DNA of 64,000 nt from Palsa-504 sp963705835 (GCA_963705835.1 CAVPLC010000111.1:1-64000); one strand, 5' to 3'; positions 25,065 to 34,024 are shown, counted from the first letter of the stretch. Numbers and translations: made by a program. Notes: generated by a model not told the origin, from the sequence alone.

Positions 25065-26924
25065 TTACGTCTTTGCGGCCTCGTACGCGGCGCGGGCCTT
25101 CTGGGTGCTGTCCAGGGCGGAGACCTCGGCGACGGGCACGTCCCACCAGCTCTCCGAGGACGGGACCGGGGCCAGCGGGTCGGTCTGGACGTACACCACC
25201 GTGGTCCGGTCGGAGGATCGCGCGCGCTCGAGGGCCTGCCGGAGCTCGGTGATCGAGCCGGCCCGCAGCACGTCGGCGCCGAGGCTGGCCGCGTTGGCGG
25301 CCAGGTCGACGGGCAGGACGCCGCCGTCGAGCAGCCCGGTGTCCGGGTTGCGGTAGCGGTAGCTGGTGCCGAACCGCTGCGAGCCCAGCGATTCGGACAG
25401 CGCGCCGATGGAGGCGAAGCCGCGGTTGTCGACCAGGACGATGTTGAGCTTGACGTGCTCGGCGACCGCGGTGACGATCTCGGTCGCCATCATCAGGTAC
25501 GACCCGTCGCCGACGAGCACGAAGACCTCGCGCTGCGGGTCGGCCAGCTTGGCGCCCAGGCCGCCGGCGATCTCGTACCCCATGCAGGAGTAGCCGTACT
25601 CGACGTGGTACTGCTTGGGATCCCGGGCGCGCCAGAGCATCTGCAGGTCACCGGGCATGCTGCCGGCCGCCTGGACCACCACGTCACGCTCGTCCATGAA
25701 CTCGTTCAGCGTGCCGAGCACCTCGGTCTGGGCCGGGAGCGGCTGGTGGCCGAGGTGGTAGGCGTGGTCGACCGTTCGCTGCCAGGCGGCGTTGTGCTCG
25801 CGGAACCTGGCCGTGTAGGCCTCGTCGACGTGGTAGCCGGCCAGGGCCCGGGTGAGTTGTTCCAGCCCGGCCCGGGCGTCGGCGGTCAGCGCGGTGCCCG
25901 CGTGCTTGGCGGCGTCGAAGTTGGCGACGTTGAGGTTGACGAACTTCACGCCGGGGTAGGCGAACGCGGTGCGCGAGGCGGTGGTGAAGTCGCTGTAGCG
26001 GGTGCCGATGCCGAGCACCACGTCGGCCTCGCGGGCCAGCGCGTTGGCCACCGGCGAGCCGGTGGCGCCGACGCCGCCGACCGCGCACGGGTGATCCCAG
26101 GCCAGCGCGCCCTTGCCCGCCTGGGTGTCGGACACCGGGATGCCGGTCGCCTCCGCGAACTGCCGCAGGGCGTGGCCGGCCTCGGAGTAGATGACGCCGC
26201 CGCCGGCCACGATGAGCGGGTGCCGCGCCGTCTTCAGGATCTCGGCGGCGCGGGCCAGGGCGGCGGGCTCGGGGACCGGGCGCGGGATACGCCAGGTCCG
26301 TTCGGAAAAAAGGTCTTCCGGCCAGTCGTGGGCCTCGGCCTGCACGTCCTGCGGGAGGGCCAGCGTCACGGCGCCGGTCTCGGCCGGGTCGGTGAGGACC
26401 CGCATCGCGGCCAGCAGCGCCGACGGGAGCTGCTCCGGGCGGTTGATCCGGTCCCAGTACCGGGACACCGGCTTGAACGCGTCGTTCACGCTCACGTCGT
26501 AAGACCGCGGGTCCTCGAGTTCTTGCAGCAGCGGGCTGGCGGCCCGGGTGGCGAAGAAGTCGCTGGGCAGCAGCAGGACGGGGATGCGGTTGATGGTCGC
26601 GAGCGCGGCTCCGGTCACCATGTTGGTCGAGCCGGGGCCGATCGAGGCGGTGCAGGCGAAGGTCGCCAGCCGGTTGCGCATCCGGGCGAAGCCGACCGAC
26701 GCGTGCACCATGGCCTGCTCGTTGCGGGCCATGTAGTACTTCAGGTTCGCGTCGTGAGTTTCGGCGGCCTGGAGGAGGGCCTGGCCCACGCCGGCCACGT
26801 TGCCGTGGCCGAAGATGCCGAAGCAGCCCTCGATGAGCCGGTGCTGCACGCCGTCGCGCTCACTGCGCTGGCTGGCCAGGAAGCGGACCAGGGCCTGGGC
26901 GACGGTGAGGCGTACGGTGCGCAC
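25065..26924 (-). CDS. iolD: 3D-(3,5/4)-trihydroxycyclohexane-1,2-dione hydrolase
   Basis: This 619-residue thiamine-diphosphate enzyme has the normal length. Key segments are FGIFGHGNVAGVGQALLQ, YYMARNEQAMVHASVGFAR (with the ThDP-activating glutamate), ACTASIGPGSTNMVTGAALA and the ThDP/Mg motif VLVGDGSYLMMATEIVTA to NIVLVDNRGFASIGALSESLG. IolD opens the ring of the diketo-cyclitol to 5-deoxyglucuronate. The ORF is undamaged. It follows iolB by three bases, consistent with translational coupling. Confidence 0.93.
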   Translation of the reverse strand: MRTVRLTVAQALVRFLASQRSERDGVQHRLIEGCFGIFGHGNVAGVGQALLQAAETHDANLKYYMARNEQAMVHASVGFARMRNRLATFACTASIGPGSTNMVTGAALATINRIPVLLLPSDFFATRAASPLLQELEDPRSYDVSVNDAFKPVSRYWDRINRPEQLPSALLAAMRVLTDPAETGAVTLALPQDVQAEAHDWPEDLFSERTWRIPRPVPEPAALARAAEILKTARHPLIVAGGGVIYSEAGHALRQFAEATGIPVSDTQAGKGALAWDHPCAVGGVGATGSPVANALAREADVVLGIGTRYSDFTTASRTAFAYPGVKFVNLNVANFDAAKHAGTALTADARAGLEQLTRALAGYHVDEAYTARFREHNAAWQRTVDHAYHLGHQPLPAQTEVLGTLNEFMDERDVVVQAAGSMPGDLQMLWRARDPKQYHVEYGYSCMGYEIAGGLGAKLADPQREVFVLVGDGSYLMMATEIVTAVAEHVKLNIVLVDNRGFASIGALSESLGSQRFGTSYRYRNPDTGLLDGGVLPVDLAANAASLGADVLRAGSITELRQALERARSSDRTTVVYVQTDPLAPVPSSESWWDVPVAEVSALDSTQKARAAYEAAKT

Positions 26925-26927
26925 GGG

Positions 26928-27785
26928 TCATCTCTCCTTGGTGGACGTCATGGGCAGACGCGGGTCGACGGGCTGGCCGGCCCAGGTGCCGCGGATCCAG
27001 GCGTGCGCCGGGTCGTCGCAGAAGCGCCAGGCGCGCTCGTCGGCCGGGCCGGCCATGACGTTGAGGTAGTACAGGTCGTAGCCGGGAGCGGCGATCGACG
27101 GCCCGTGCCAGCCGTGCGGGATGAGCACGACGTCGCCCGTCCTGACCTCGGCCAGCACGTCGATCGGCCGGCTCGCGGTGCCGTAGACGCGCTGGTAGGC
27201 GAGCCCGGGGGTTTCGAAGTAGTAGATCTCCTCGAGCTCGGCCTCGCCGTCGCGCGTCTCGTCGTGCTTGTGCGGCGGGTAGGACGACCAGTTGCCGCCC
27301 GGCGTCAGCACCTCGACCGCGATCAGCTTGTCGCACTCGAACGCCTCGGGAGAGCAGAAGTTGTTGACCTGCCGGCTGGCCTGGCCCGCGCCGCGCAGTT
27401 CGACCGGCACGTCCCGCGCGGGTCCGTAGCGCGCCGGCAGCCGGCGCGTGCAGCGGGCCGACGGGATCGCGAACGTGCCGCCGCCGGCCGAGGTCACCGT
27501 GACCGTCGCGGCGCGCGGCGCGTAGCAGAAGTCGCTGACGCGGTGAAAGACGCTGCGCCGTCCCTGCAGCTCGAAGGTCTGGTCGTCGCAGGTCACGGTG
27601 GCCGCGCCGGCCAGCGGCAGGACGAGGAGCTCGTCGTCGCCGGTCGGCCAGGCGTGCGTGCCGCCGGGCGGCAGCGTGAGCACCCGGAGGCCGCTGTAGG
27701 CCCAGCCGGCCCTTTCCGGCGTGACTGCTACCTGGAAGGGGCCTTCGGCGGTGGTCCCGTGCGGCAGGTAGAGCTTGTCGTCCAC
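26928..27785 (-). CDS. iolB: 5-deoxy-glucuronate isomerase
   Basis: This 285-residue bicupin is of the IolB/KduI family. It starts LYLPHGTTAEGPFQVAVTPE and contains GGTHAWPTGDDELLVLPL, NWSSYPPHKHDETRDGEAELEEIYYFE (the metal-binding HxH...E cupin motif) and VLIPHGWHGPSIAAPGYDLYY. It converts 5-deoxyglucuronate to 2-deoxy-5-keto-gluconate. Spacing to both neighbours is under five bases. Confidence 0.92.
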   Translation of the reverse strand: MDDKLYLPHGTTAEGPFQVAVTPERAGWAYSGLRVLTLPPGGTHAWPTGDDELLVLPLAGAATVTCDDQTFELQGRRSVFHRVSDFCYAPRAATVTVTSAGGGTFAIPSARCTRRLPARYGPARDVPVELRGAGQASRQVNNFCSPEAFECDKLIAVEVLTPGGNWSSYPPHKHDETRDGEAELEEIYYFETPGLAYQRVYGTASRPIDVLAEVRTGDVVLIPHGWHGPSIAAPGYDLYYLNVMAGPADERAWRFCDDPAHAWIRGTWAGQPVDPRLPMTSTKER

Positions 27786-27788
27786 GGT

Positions 27789-28667
27789 CTACCCCCGCAC
27801 CAGGCTGACGGCGGCGTCGACCGCGCCGGCCACGTCGTCGTCGGGCGGGAACAGCAGCGTCCGGCCGACCACGAGCCCGTGCACGGACGGCATCTGCAAG
27901 ACCTTGCGCCACTTGGTGAACACCGCGTCCTGGTCGGCGCTGACCTCGCCGCCGAGCAGCAGGGCGGGCAGCGTGGTGGCGGCCAGCACCCGCTCCATGT
28001 CCTCCACGACCGGCACCTTGAGCCAGGTGTACGCCGAGGTGGTGCCCAGTCCCGAGGCGACCGCGATGGAGCGGATCACCGCGTCCGGCGACAGGTCGTT
28101 GCGCACCCGCCCGTCGACGCGGTGCGAGATGAACGGCTCGACCATCGCCATCAGGCCGTGGCCGGCCAGTTCGCTGATCGCCTTCGCGCAGGCCTCCATG
28201 GTGGTGACGGTGGCGGGATCCTCCGGGTCGATGCGGAAGAGCATCTTGCCGCCGTCAAATCCCATCCGCGCGATCGCCGCCGCGTCGTAGCCGGTGAACC
28301 GGTCGTCCATCTCGAAGACCGTTCCGGCCAGGCCGCCGCGGTTCATCGAGCCGATGACCACCTTGTCGTCGAGAACGCCGAGCAGCAGCAGGTCCTCGAT
28401 GACGTCCGCGGTGCCGAGCACGCCGTCGACGCCGGGCCTGGACAGCGCGAGCGACATCCGCTCCAGCAGGTCCGCCCGGTCGGCGATGGCCATCGGCCGC
28501 TCCCCCACCCGCAGCGCGCCGCGCGCCGGGTGATCGGCGGCGATGATGAACAGATGGTCGTCCTCGCCGAGCAGCGCCTTGCGGCGCTTGCGTTGCGCGG
28601 CCGCCTCGGCGATGGCCTGCGGGCGCCGGGCGCGCACCTGGCGGATGGCCTGGAGATGATCACGCAC
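27789..28667 (-). CDS. Cgl0159-type class I aldolase of the inositol cluster
   Basis: This 292-residue (beta/alpha)8 protein has DDHLFIIAADHPARGALRVG, GVLGTADVIEDLLLLGVLDDK and, near the end, TTLPALLLGGEVSADQDAVF. These are hallmarks of the Cgl0159 family encoded with iol genes in actinobacteria and placed at the IolJ step, cleaving 2-deoxy-5-keto-6-phosphogluconate to dihydroxyacetone phosphate and malonate semialdehyde. I chose the GTG at 28667 because GGGAGG precedes it at good spacing; it overlaps the iolC stop by eight bases. The function is inferred from family and context. Confidence 0.82.
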   Translation of the reverse strand: MRDHLQAIRQVRARRPQAIAEAAAQRKRRKALLGEDDHLFIIAADHPARGALRVGERPMAIADRADLLERMSLALSRPGVDGVLGTADVIEDLLLLGVLDDKVVIGSMNRGGLAGTVFEMDDRFTGYDAAAIARMGFDGGKMLFRIDPEDPATVTTMEACAKAISELAGHGLMAMVEPFISHRVDGRVRNDLSPDAVIRSIAVASGLGTTSAYTWLKVPVVEDMERVLAATTLPALLLGGEVSADQDAVFTKWRKVLQMPSVHGLVVGRTLLFPPDDDVAGAVDAAVSLVRG

Positions 28668-29622
28668 TGGTGGCCTCCCATGGTCCGTCACCCAGCAGTT
28701 CGGCGACCTCCGCAGCCGTCGGCATGGCGTCGGAGCAGGCGAGCCGGCTGGCCACGATCGCGCCGGCCGCGTTCGCGAAGCGCATCACGTGCTCGATGTC
28801 CCAGCCGGCCAGCAACCCGTGGCACAGCGCCCCGCCGAACGCGTCGCCGGCGCCCAGGCCGTTGAGCACGTTGACCGGCACCGGCGGCACCTCGACGGCC
28901 ACCGTCCCGTCGTGGGCGAGCACGCCCTTGGGGCCCTGCTTGACCACCGCGAGCTTGACGCCGAACCGGTGCAGCGCCCTGGCGGCGGCCAGCGGTTCCC
29001 GCTCGCCGACCGCGGTGTCGCACTCGTCGAGGTTGCCGACGGCCACCGTGACGTGCGGCAGCGCTTGGCGCATCCAGTGCCTCGCCTCTTCCCGTGACGG
29101 CCAGAACATCGGCCGGTAGTCCAGGTCCAGCACGGTGATGTCCCGGCCGCCCCGGGCCCGGAGGGCGGCCAGGGTGGCGGTGCGGCTCGGCTCGGCGCAC
29201 AGCCCGGTCCCCGTCACCCAGAACACGCCCGCCTCACCGATCGCGTCCAGGTCCAGTTCCTCGCGGCGGATCTCCAGGTCGGGCGCCTTCGGCCAGCGGT
29301 AGAAGTACAGCGGGAAGTCATCGGGGGGAAAGATTTCACAGAACGTGACGGGGGTCGGCAGTCCCTTTACGGGGGTCACGAACCGGTCGTCGACGCCGTA
29401 GCCGGTTAGTGCCTCGTGTATGAACCGGCCGAACGGGTCGTCGCCGGTCCGGGTGATGACCGCCGTCCGGCGCCGGTACCGGGCCGCGGCGACGGCGACG
29501 TTGGTCGCGCTGCCGCCGACCCACTTGCCGAACGTCTCGACCTGGTCCAGTCTCACGCCGACCTGCTGCGGGTACAGGTCCACGCCGACCCGGCCCATGG
29601 TCAGCACCTCGAAGGCGCTCAT
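28660..29622 (-). CDS. iolC: 5-dehydro-2-deoxygluconokinase
   Basis: This 320-residue PfkB/ribokinase-family kinase begins MSAFEVLTMGRVGVDLYPQQ. It has the N-terminal GGSATNVAVAAARYRRRTAV motif, FCEIFPPDDFPLYFYRWPKA (a substrate lid typical of IolC) and the C-terminal catalytic NVLNGLGAGDAFGGALCHGL with its general-base aspartate. It phosphorylates 2-deoxy-5-keto-gluconate. It is the first gene of the long inositol operon; the start at 29622 is set by the family N-terminus. Confidence 0.92.
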   Translation of the reverse strand: MSAFEVLTMGRVGVDLYPQQVGVRLDQVETFGKWVGGSATNVAVAAARYRRRTAVITRTGDDPFGRFIHEALTGYGVDDRFVTPVKGLPTPVTFCEIFPPDDFPLYFYRWPKAPDLEIRREELDLDAIGEAGVFWVTGTGLCAEPSRTATLAALRARGGRDITVLDLDYRPMFWPSREEARHWMRQALPHVTVAVGNLDECDTAVGEREPLAAARALHRFGVKLAVVKQGPKGVLAHDGTVAVEVPPVPVNVLNGLGAGDAFGGALCHGLLAGWDIEHVMRFANAAGAIVASRLACSDAMPTAAEVAELLGDGPWEATSA

Positions 29623-29778
29623 CCGCGCCCCCGCTCCTGCGTTATCCCAGGCCAGACGGCATTGCTTCGCCCGCTGCTGGCTGGCTTGGATCGCATCGGT
29701 TCCGGCCTCCGCGCGACGTTCGGTGCTGGGTCGCTGAGTTGCTAACTTTTTACGCTCGCGTGTCAGACAGGTCAAGAG

Positions 29779-29792
29779 TATGTCCGGACATA
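29779..29792. promoter_or_regulatory. Palindromic operator candidate in the iolC/gntR promoter region
   Basis: TATGTCCGGACATA is a perfect 14-bp palindrome, with a partial half-site (ACGTCCATAT) 4 bp further on. It lies in the 256-bp region between divergent iolC and the GntR/UTRA gene. A CATAAT at 29832-29837 is a plausible -10 for the regulator. This is the likely binding site of the GntR protein. Confidence 0.6.
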
Positions 29793-29878
29793 TTTACGTC
29801 CATATCTGTAAGCAACGTGCTGAGCTGGTGACATAATGGGACCGTTCCCTAAATGTGATCATCGCGAAGGAAGTTGTC

Positions 29879-30616
29879 GTGAGCCGCGCCGCCCTCCTGG
29901 TGGACCGGAACAGCCCGGTCCCCCTCTACTTCCAGGTCGCCCAGCACCTCGAGCAGCTCATCGAGTCCGGTGACCTGCCCACGGGCACGCGGCTGGACAA
30001 CGAGTTCGACCTGGCCGGCCAGTTCGGCCTGTCGCGGCAGACCATGCGCCGGGCCATCGAGTACCTGGTCGACCGCGGGCTGCTGGTCCGCAAGCGCGGC
30101 GTGGGCACCCAGGTCGTGCACGCCAAGGTGCGCCGCCAGGTCGAGCTGACCAGCCTGTACGACGACCTGGCCAAGACCAGGCGGGCGCCGGGCACCAAGG
30201 TGCTCAGCTTCGCGGTCGGCCCGGCCGACGACACGCTGGCGGCCGAGCTCGGCATCGCGGCGGGGACCGACGTGTACGTGTTCGAGCGGCTCCGGTCCGC
30301 GGAGTCCGAGCCGCTCGCGCTCATGCGCAATCACGTCCCGGCGAGCCTGCTGCGGCTGCGGCCCGCGGACCTGGAGACGCGCGGCCTGTACGAGCTGCTG
30401 CGGGCCAGCGGGATCAACCCGAGGCTGGCCAAGCAGTCCATCGGGGCGCGGACCGCCACCGCCGCCGAGGCCCGGGCGCTGGGCGAGGCCAACGCTGCGC
30501 CGCTGCTGACCATGGAACGCTGGGCCTACGACGACCAGGGCCGCGCGGTGGAGCACGGCAACCACATCTACCGGGCCTCCCGGTACAGCTTCGATCTCAC
30601 GCTGACGGGGCGGTGA
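29879..30616 (+). CDS. GntR-family regulator with UTRA domain (inositol operon regulator)
   Basis: This 245-residue protein has a GntR winged helix at residues 10-75 (VPLYFQVAQHLEQLIESGDL, then RLDNEFDLAGQFGLSRQTMR) and a UTRA effector domain (FERLRSAESEPLALMRNHVP to ERWAYDDQGRAVEHGNHIYR). UTRA domains bind sugars or their derivatives. I prefer the GTG at 29879, which has GAAGGAAG upstream, to the GTG at 29855. Divergent transcription from iolC and the palindrome between them point to substrate-responsive repression of the inositol operon. Its end overlaps the convergent isomerase by 20 bp. Confidence 0.87.
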   Translation: MSRAALLVDRNSPVPLYFQVAQHLEQLIESGDLPTGTRLDNEFDLAGQFGLSRQTMRRAIEYLVDRGLLVRKRGVGTQVVHAKVRRQVELTSLYDDLAKTRRAPGTKVLSFAVGPADDTLAAELGIAAGTDVYVFERLRSAESEPLALMRNHVPASLLRLRPADLETRGLYELLRASGINPRLAKQSIGARTATAAEARALGEANAAPLLTMERWAYDDQGRAVEHGNHIYRASRYSFDLTLTGR

Positions 30617-31610
30617 GCCCGGCCTTCGCGGCGGCGGCGCGGAGGTTCCCGGCGGCGATGGCCAGGCCGTCGAGGCGGGAGTAGCCGGCGTCCTCGTGCT
30701 CGATGTTGACGGCCATGTCCGGGTCGACCTCGGCGAGCGCGCGCAGGAACTCGGCCCAGTACTCCACGTCGTGGCCGACTCCGACGGCCACGAACCGCCA
30801 CGCCGGGTCCTGCGGCCAGGCGCTGCACCAGAATCCGATGCCGGTAGGGACCTTACCCGGGGCATCGGCCGGGACGCGCTCGAAGGACGTGTCGAGCACG
30901 CCGCGGATGTCGACGCCGGGGGTGATCATCGCGTCCTTGGCGGCGGCGTGAAACACCAGGGGACCCAGCCACCGGATGGACGCGGCCACGTCCATGCCCT
31001 GCCACATCAGGTGGGAGGGATCCATCTCGGCGCCGACGTTGGTGGCCCCGGTCAGGTCGACCAGCTTGCGCAGGGTTACCGGGGAGAAGACCAGGTTCTG
31101 CGGGTGCATCTCGATGGCGACCCGGACGTCATGGGCCCGGGCGAGGGCGTCGATGTCCTTCCAGAACTCCGCGGCGAGGGCCCACTGGTAATCCAGCACG
31201 TCCATGTACACCCCGTCCCAGGGGTTGACCACCCAGGACGGGTACTTGGCGTCGGGGTCCGAGCCGGGCGTGCCCAACATCGTCACCACGTTTCTTATGC
31301 CGAGCAGCCCGGCGAGCTCGATGGTGCGGCGCAGGTCGTCGGCGTGCTTGGGCCCGACGCCGGGCAGCGGGTTGAGCGGGTTGCCGTTGCAGTTCAGGCC
31401 GGTGAGCTCCATGCCCCGGGAGGAGAACTCGGCGAGGTAGTCCGCCCGGGCCCGTCCCGAGGCCAGCAGCAGGTCGACGTGGCAGTGCGGGGAGGGGATG
31501 AAGCCGCCGGTGTTGACCTCCACCGAGGTCAGGCCGTTGGACTTGAGGACCTCCAGGGCTTCCGCGAGCGGACGGTCGTGCAGGCAGGCGGTGTAGGCGC
31601 CCAGCTTCAT
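30597..31610 (-). CDS. Sugar phosphate isomerase/epimerase (TIM barrel)
   Basis: This 337-residue AP-endonuclease-2-type barrel has SVEVNTGGFIPSPHCHVDLL, MELTGLNCNGNPLNPLPG, VRVAIEMHPQNLVF, NVGAEMDPSHLMWQGMD and DMAVNIEHEDAGYS. The conserved Glu, Asp and His residues form the metal site. With the adjacent Gfo/Idh/MocA oxidoreductase, 15 bp upstream, it forms a two-gene unit under the LacI regulator. Such pairs interconvert keto-inositols or keto-sugars. The exact substrate is unknown. Confidence 0.83.
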   Translation of the reverse strand: MKLGAYTACLHDRPLAEALEVLKSNGLTSVEVNTGGFIPSPHCHVDLLLASGRARADYLAEFSSRGMELTGLNCNGNPLNPLPGVGPKHADDLRRTIELAGLLGIRNVVTMLGTPGSDPDAKYPSWVVNPWDGVYMDVLDYQWALAAEFWKDIDALARAHDVRVAIEMHPQNLVFSPVTLRKLVDLTGATNVGAEMDPSHLMWQGMDVAASIRWLGPLVFHAAAKDAMITPGVDIRGVLDTSFERVPADAPGKVPTGIGFWCSAWPQDPAWRFVAVGVGHDVEYWAEFLRALAEVDPDMAVNIEHEDAGYSRLDGLAIAAGNLRAAAAKAGLTAPSA

Positions 31611-31625
31611 GGTGATTCCTCTCGT

Positions 31626-32804
31626 TTAGACCTGGACGGCTCGGCCGTCGTCGCGCGCCGAGGTCACGATCGCGTCCAGGACCTTTAGGTTGTGCAGGCC
31701 CTCGGCGAGGCGCGGGCAGCGCGGCAGTTCGCCGAGCCCGGCGACCTCGTCGAGGAAGGCCCGCGCCTGGAAGGTGAAGAAGTCGTTCTGGCCGTGCCCG
31801 ACGCTGGGGAAGTCCATCGGCAGGCCCCGGGTGACGTACGGGTGGGCCGGCCCGATCTGCACCTGGCGGTACCCGTTCACCACGGCCGCGGGCCCGGCGT
31901 CGGCGATGGTGAACTCCGACGCCCGGGCCAGGTCGAACGCTGCCGCGCCGCGCTCGCAGAAGACCTCGAAGCCGAGCGCGTTGGGCATCCCGTAGGCGAT
32001 CCGCGAGACCGAGAACGTGCCGGTGGCGCCGCCGGCGAAGGTCGCGGTGAAGGTGGCGAGATCCTCGTTCTCGACCGGCTCCCTGACGTCGCTGACCGGC
32101 ACGCCGGCGGCGTGCCCGACGGCCGCGCCCAGCGCCACCGGGCGGTCGCGGATCACGGTCGACAGGACCGTGCCGCGGACGGCCTGGATCGGGCCGCACA
32201 GGAACTCACCGGCGTCGACCAGGTGCGTGCCGATGTCGGCGAGCGCCCCCGAACCCGGGCCGCCCTGGTAGCGCCAGCTCATCGGGGCCTCGGGGTTGAA
32301 CCCGTAGTCACACCAGTAGTGACCGTTGAAGTGCGTCACCGGCCCGAGGACGCCGTCGGTGACCTGCTGGCGGATGGCGTTGATGGCCGGGGACCGCCGG
32401 AACGTGAAGCCCACCGCCGCGATCCGGTCGGACTTGTCGGCCCGGTCGGCCATGGCCTGCCCGTCGGCCACCGAGGGCGCCAGCGGCTTCTCGCACAGCA
32501 CGTGCTTGCCCGCGTCCAGCAGCGCCTCGACGATCTCGCGGTGCAGGTGATTGGCCACCACCACGCTGACCGCGTCGATGTCGGGGGCCTCGGCGACGGC
32601 CTCCCAGCTCGTCTCGGCGCGCTGGTAGCCGTAGCGCCGCGCGGTATCGACGGCGAACGGCTCATGGGCGTCGGCGATGGCCACCAGCCGTACCTCGGGC
32701 AGGTCCGAGGCGAACACGGTGGGCGCGGACCGGTAGCCGCCGGCGTGGGCCCGGCCGGCCATCCCGGCCCCGATCACCGCCACCCCGATCGAAGGCTTGC
32801 TCAT
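31626..32804 (-). CDS. Gfo/Idh/MocA family oxidoreductase
   Basis: This 392-residue protein begins MSKPSIGVAVIGAGMAGRAH after AAAGGAG at ideal spacing. The N-terminal Rossmann domain includes GKHVLCEKPLAPSVADGQAM with the catalytic EKP lysine. The C-terminal domain has HYWCDYGFNPEAPMSWRYQG and ALADIGTHLVDAGEFL, with the usual D...H pair. It probably oxidises a cyclitol or sugar with NAD(P). It is followed by an isomerase gene and divergent from a LacI regulator. Confidence 0.86.
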   Translation of the reverse strand: MSKPSIGVAVIGAGMAGRAHAGGYRSAPTVFASDLPEVRLVAIADAHEPFAVDTARRYGYQRAETSWEAVAEAPDIDAVSVVVANHLHREIVEALLDAGKHVLCEKPLAPSVADGQAMADRADKSDRIAAVGFTFRRSPAINAIRQQVTDGVLGPVTHFNGHYWCDYGFNPEAPMSWRYQGGPGSGALADIGTHLVDAGEFLCGPIQAVRGTVLSTVIRDRPVALGAAVGHAAGVPVSDVREPVENEDLATFTATFAGGATGTFSVSRIAYGMPNALGFEVFCERGAAAFDLARASEFTIADAGPAAVVNGYRQVQIGPAHPYVTRGLPMDFPSVGHGQNDFFTFQARAFLDEVAGLGELPRCPRLAEGLHNLKVLDAIVTSARDDGRAVQV

Positions 32805-32890
32805 CGGTTCTCCTTTGTGCGTCCTGTATGGGTCTGTGGGGGTGGGACGGGCGCGCGCACCCAGGACCGTTCGGTCAAAAAAGAATTGAC

Positions 32891-32944
32891 GGTCACCATG
32901 AGGTGACCCGGCGGCTCTTGGCACGGTTTTAAAGCGCTTTAAAA
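32891..32944. promoter_or_regulatory. LacI operator and second inverted repeat in a divergent promoter
   Basis: TTTTAAAGCGCTTTAAAA at 32927-32944 is a perfect 18-bp palindrome with the central CG of LacI/GalR operators. GGTCACC, ATGA, GGTGACC at 32891-32908 is a second inverted repeat. Both sit between the oxidoreductase and lacI starts. The AT-rich palindrome stands out in this very GC-rich DNA. Confidence 0.75.
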
Positions 32945-32988
32945 TGGTTAGTATCCATGTCCGGCGCGACGTGTCAAGAGGGGGTCCG

Positions 32989-33996
32989 GTGACGGGTCCG
33001 AGTCAGCGGCCGCGGCTGGCCGACGTGGCCGCGCGGGCCGGGGTGTCCTCCGGGCTGGTCTCGCTCGTGCTCAGGAACCGGCCGGGTCCGAGCGCGCAGA
33101 CCCGGACCCGGGTCCTGGAGGCCGCCCGGCAGATGGGGTACCGGGCCGACCGGACGGCCAGCCTGCTGGCGCGGCGGCGGAGCAACCACCTGGGCGTCAT
33201 GATGGACGTGCGGAACACGTTCCACGCCGAGCTGGTGGCCGACCTCGACGAGGCCGCCACCAGGCTCGGCTACGACCTGCTGCTCAGCACGGTGACGCCG
33301 GCGCGTGACGCGCGGAGCGCGGCCGAGGTCCTGCTGGACTTCCGCTGCGAGGCGCTCATCCTGCTCGGGCCGGACCAGCCCGCCGCGCGGCTCAACGCGC
33401 TCGGCCGTGAGCTGCCCGTGGTGGTGATCGGCCGGCGCGTCCCCTCGGCCGCGGTGGACGTGGTGCGGGCCGCGGACGAGAAGGGTGTGGCCCAGGCCGT
33501 CGGGCACCTCGCGGCGCTGGGGCACCGCGACATCGCGTTCGTCGACGGGGGGCGCGGGACCATCGCGGCGGACCGGCGGCGGGGCTACCGCTCGGCCATG
33601 CGGCAGCGCGGCCTGGGCCGCCATGTGCGGGTCATCCCCGGGGACCATACCGAGGAGGCGGGTACCCGGGCGGCTGTTTTGCTGCTCGAGGGGGACGTCA
33701 TGCCCACCGCGGTGATGGCGTCCAACGACCGGTGCGCCGTGGGGTTCCTCGACGCGCTCGCCCGGCGGGGGCTGGCGGTTCCCGATTCGGTGTCGGTGGT
33801 GGGCTACGACGACAGCATGCTGGCGCGGCTGGCCCACGTGGACCTGACCAGCGTCAGCCAGGATGCCCGCGAGCAGGCCGGGCAGGCGGTCGCGCTCGCG
33901 GTCGAGCGGCTGGAGGGTGGCCGGACCTCACCCCGCGAGGTCGTCCTCACCCCGCACCTGGTCGTGCGGAGCACCACGGGGCCGCCGCCGCGGTGA
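32989..33996 (+). CDS. LacI-family transcriptional regulator
   Basis: This protein of about 335 residues has the LacI helix-turn-helix RLADVAARAGVSSGLVSLVL with the hinge QMGYRADRTASLLARRRSNH, and a periplasmic-binding-like sensor domain (LGVMMDVRNTFHAELVADLD, FVDGGRGTIAADRRRGYRSA, AVMASNDRCAVGFLDALARR). I place the start at the GTG at 32989 after AGAGGGGG; an ATG at 32948 is out of frame. Divergent from the oxidoreductase/isomerase pair and next to a perfect operator, it probably represses that pair and itself in response to a sugar or cyclitol. Confidence 0.88.
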   Translation: MTGPSQRPRLADVAARAGVSSGLVSLVLRNRPGPSAQTRTRVLEAARQMGYRADRTASLLARRRSNHLGVMMDVRNTFHAELVADLDEAATRLGYDLLLSTVTPARDARSAAEVLLDFRCEALILLGPDQPAARLNALGRELPVVVIGRRVPSAAVDVVRAADEKGVAQAVGHLAALGHRDIAFVDGGRGTIAADRRRGYRSAMRQRGLGRHVRVIPGDHTEEAGTRAAVLLLEGDVMPTAVMASNDRCAVGFLDALARRGLAVPDSVSVVGYDDSMLARLAHVDLTSVSQDAREQAGQAVALAVERLEGGRTSPREVVLTPHLVVRSTTGPPPR

Positions 33997-34024
33997 TCGC
34001 TTCGATCGTGGGCCGTGCGCGCGC

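Noticed and set aside
25455..28865. A very long plus-strand ORF (over 1100 residues) across the iol genes
   Set aside because: It is antisense to iolD, iolB, the aldolase and part of iolC, all clear homologues. Its Gly/Arg/His-rich composition is typical of a GC shadow frame.
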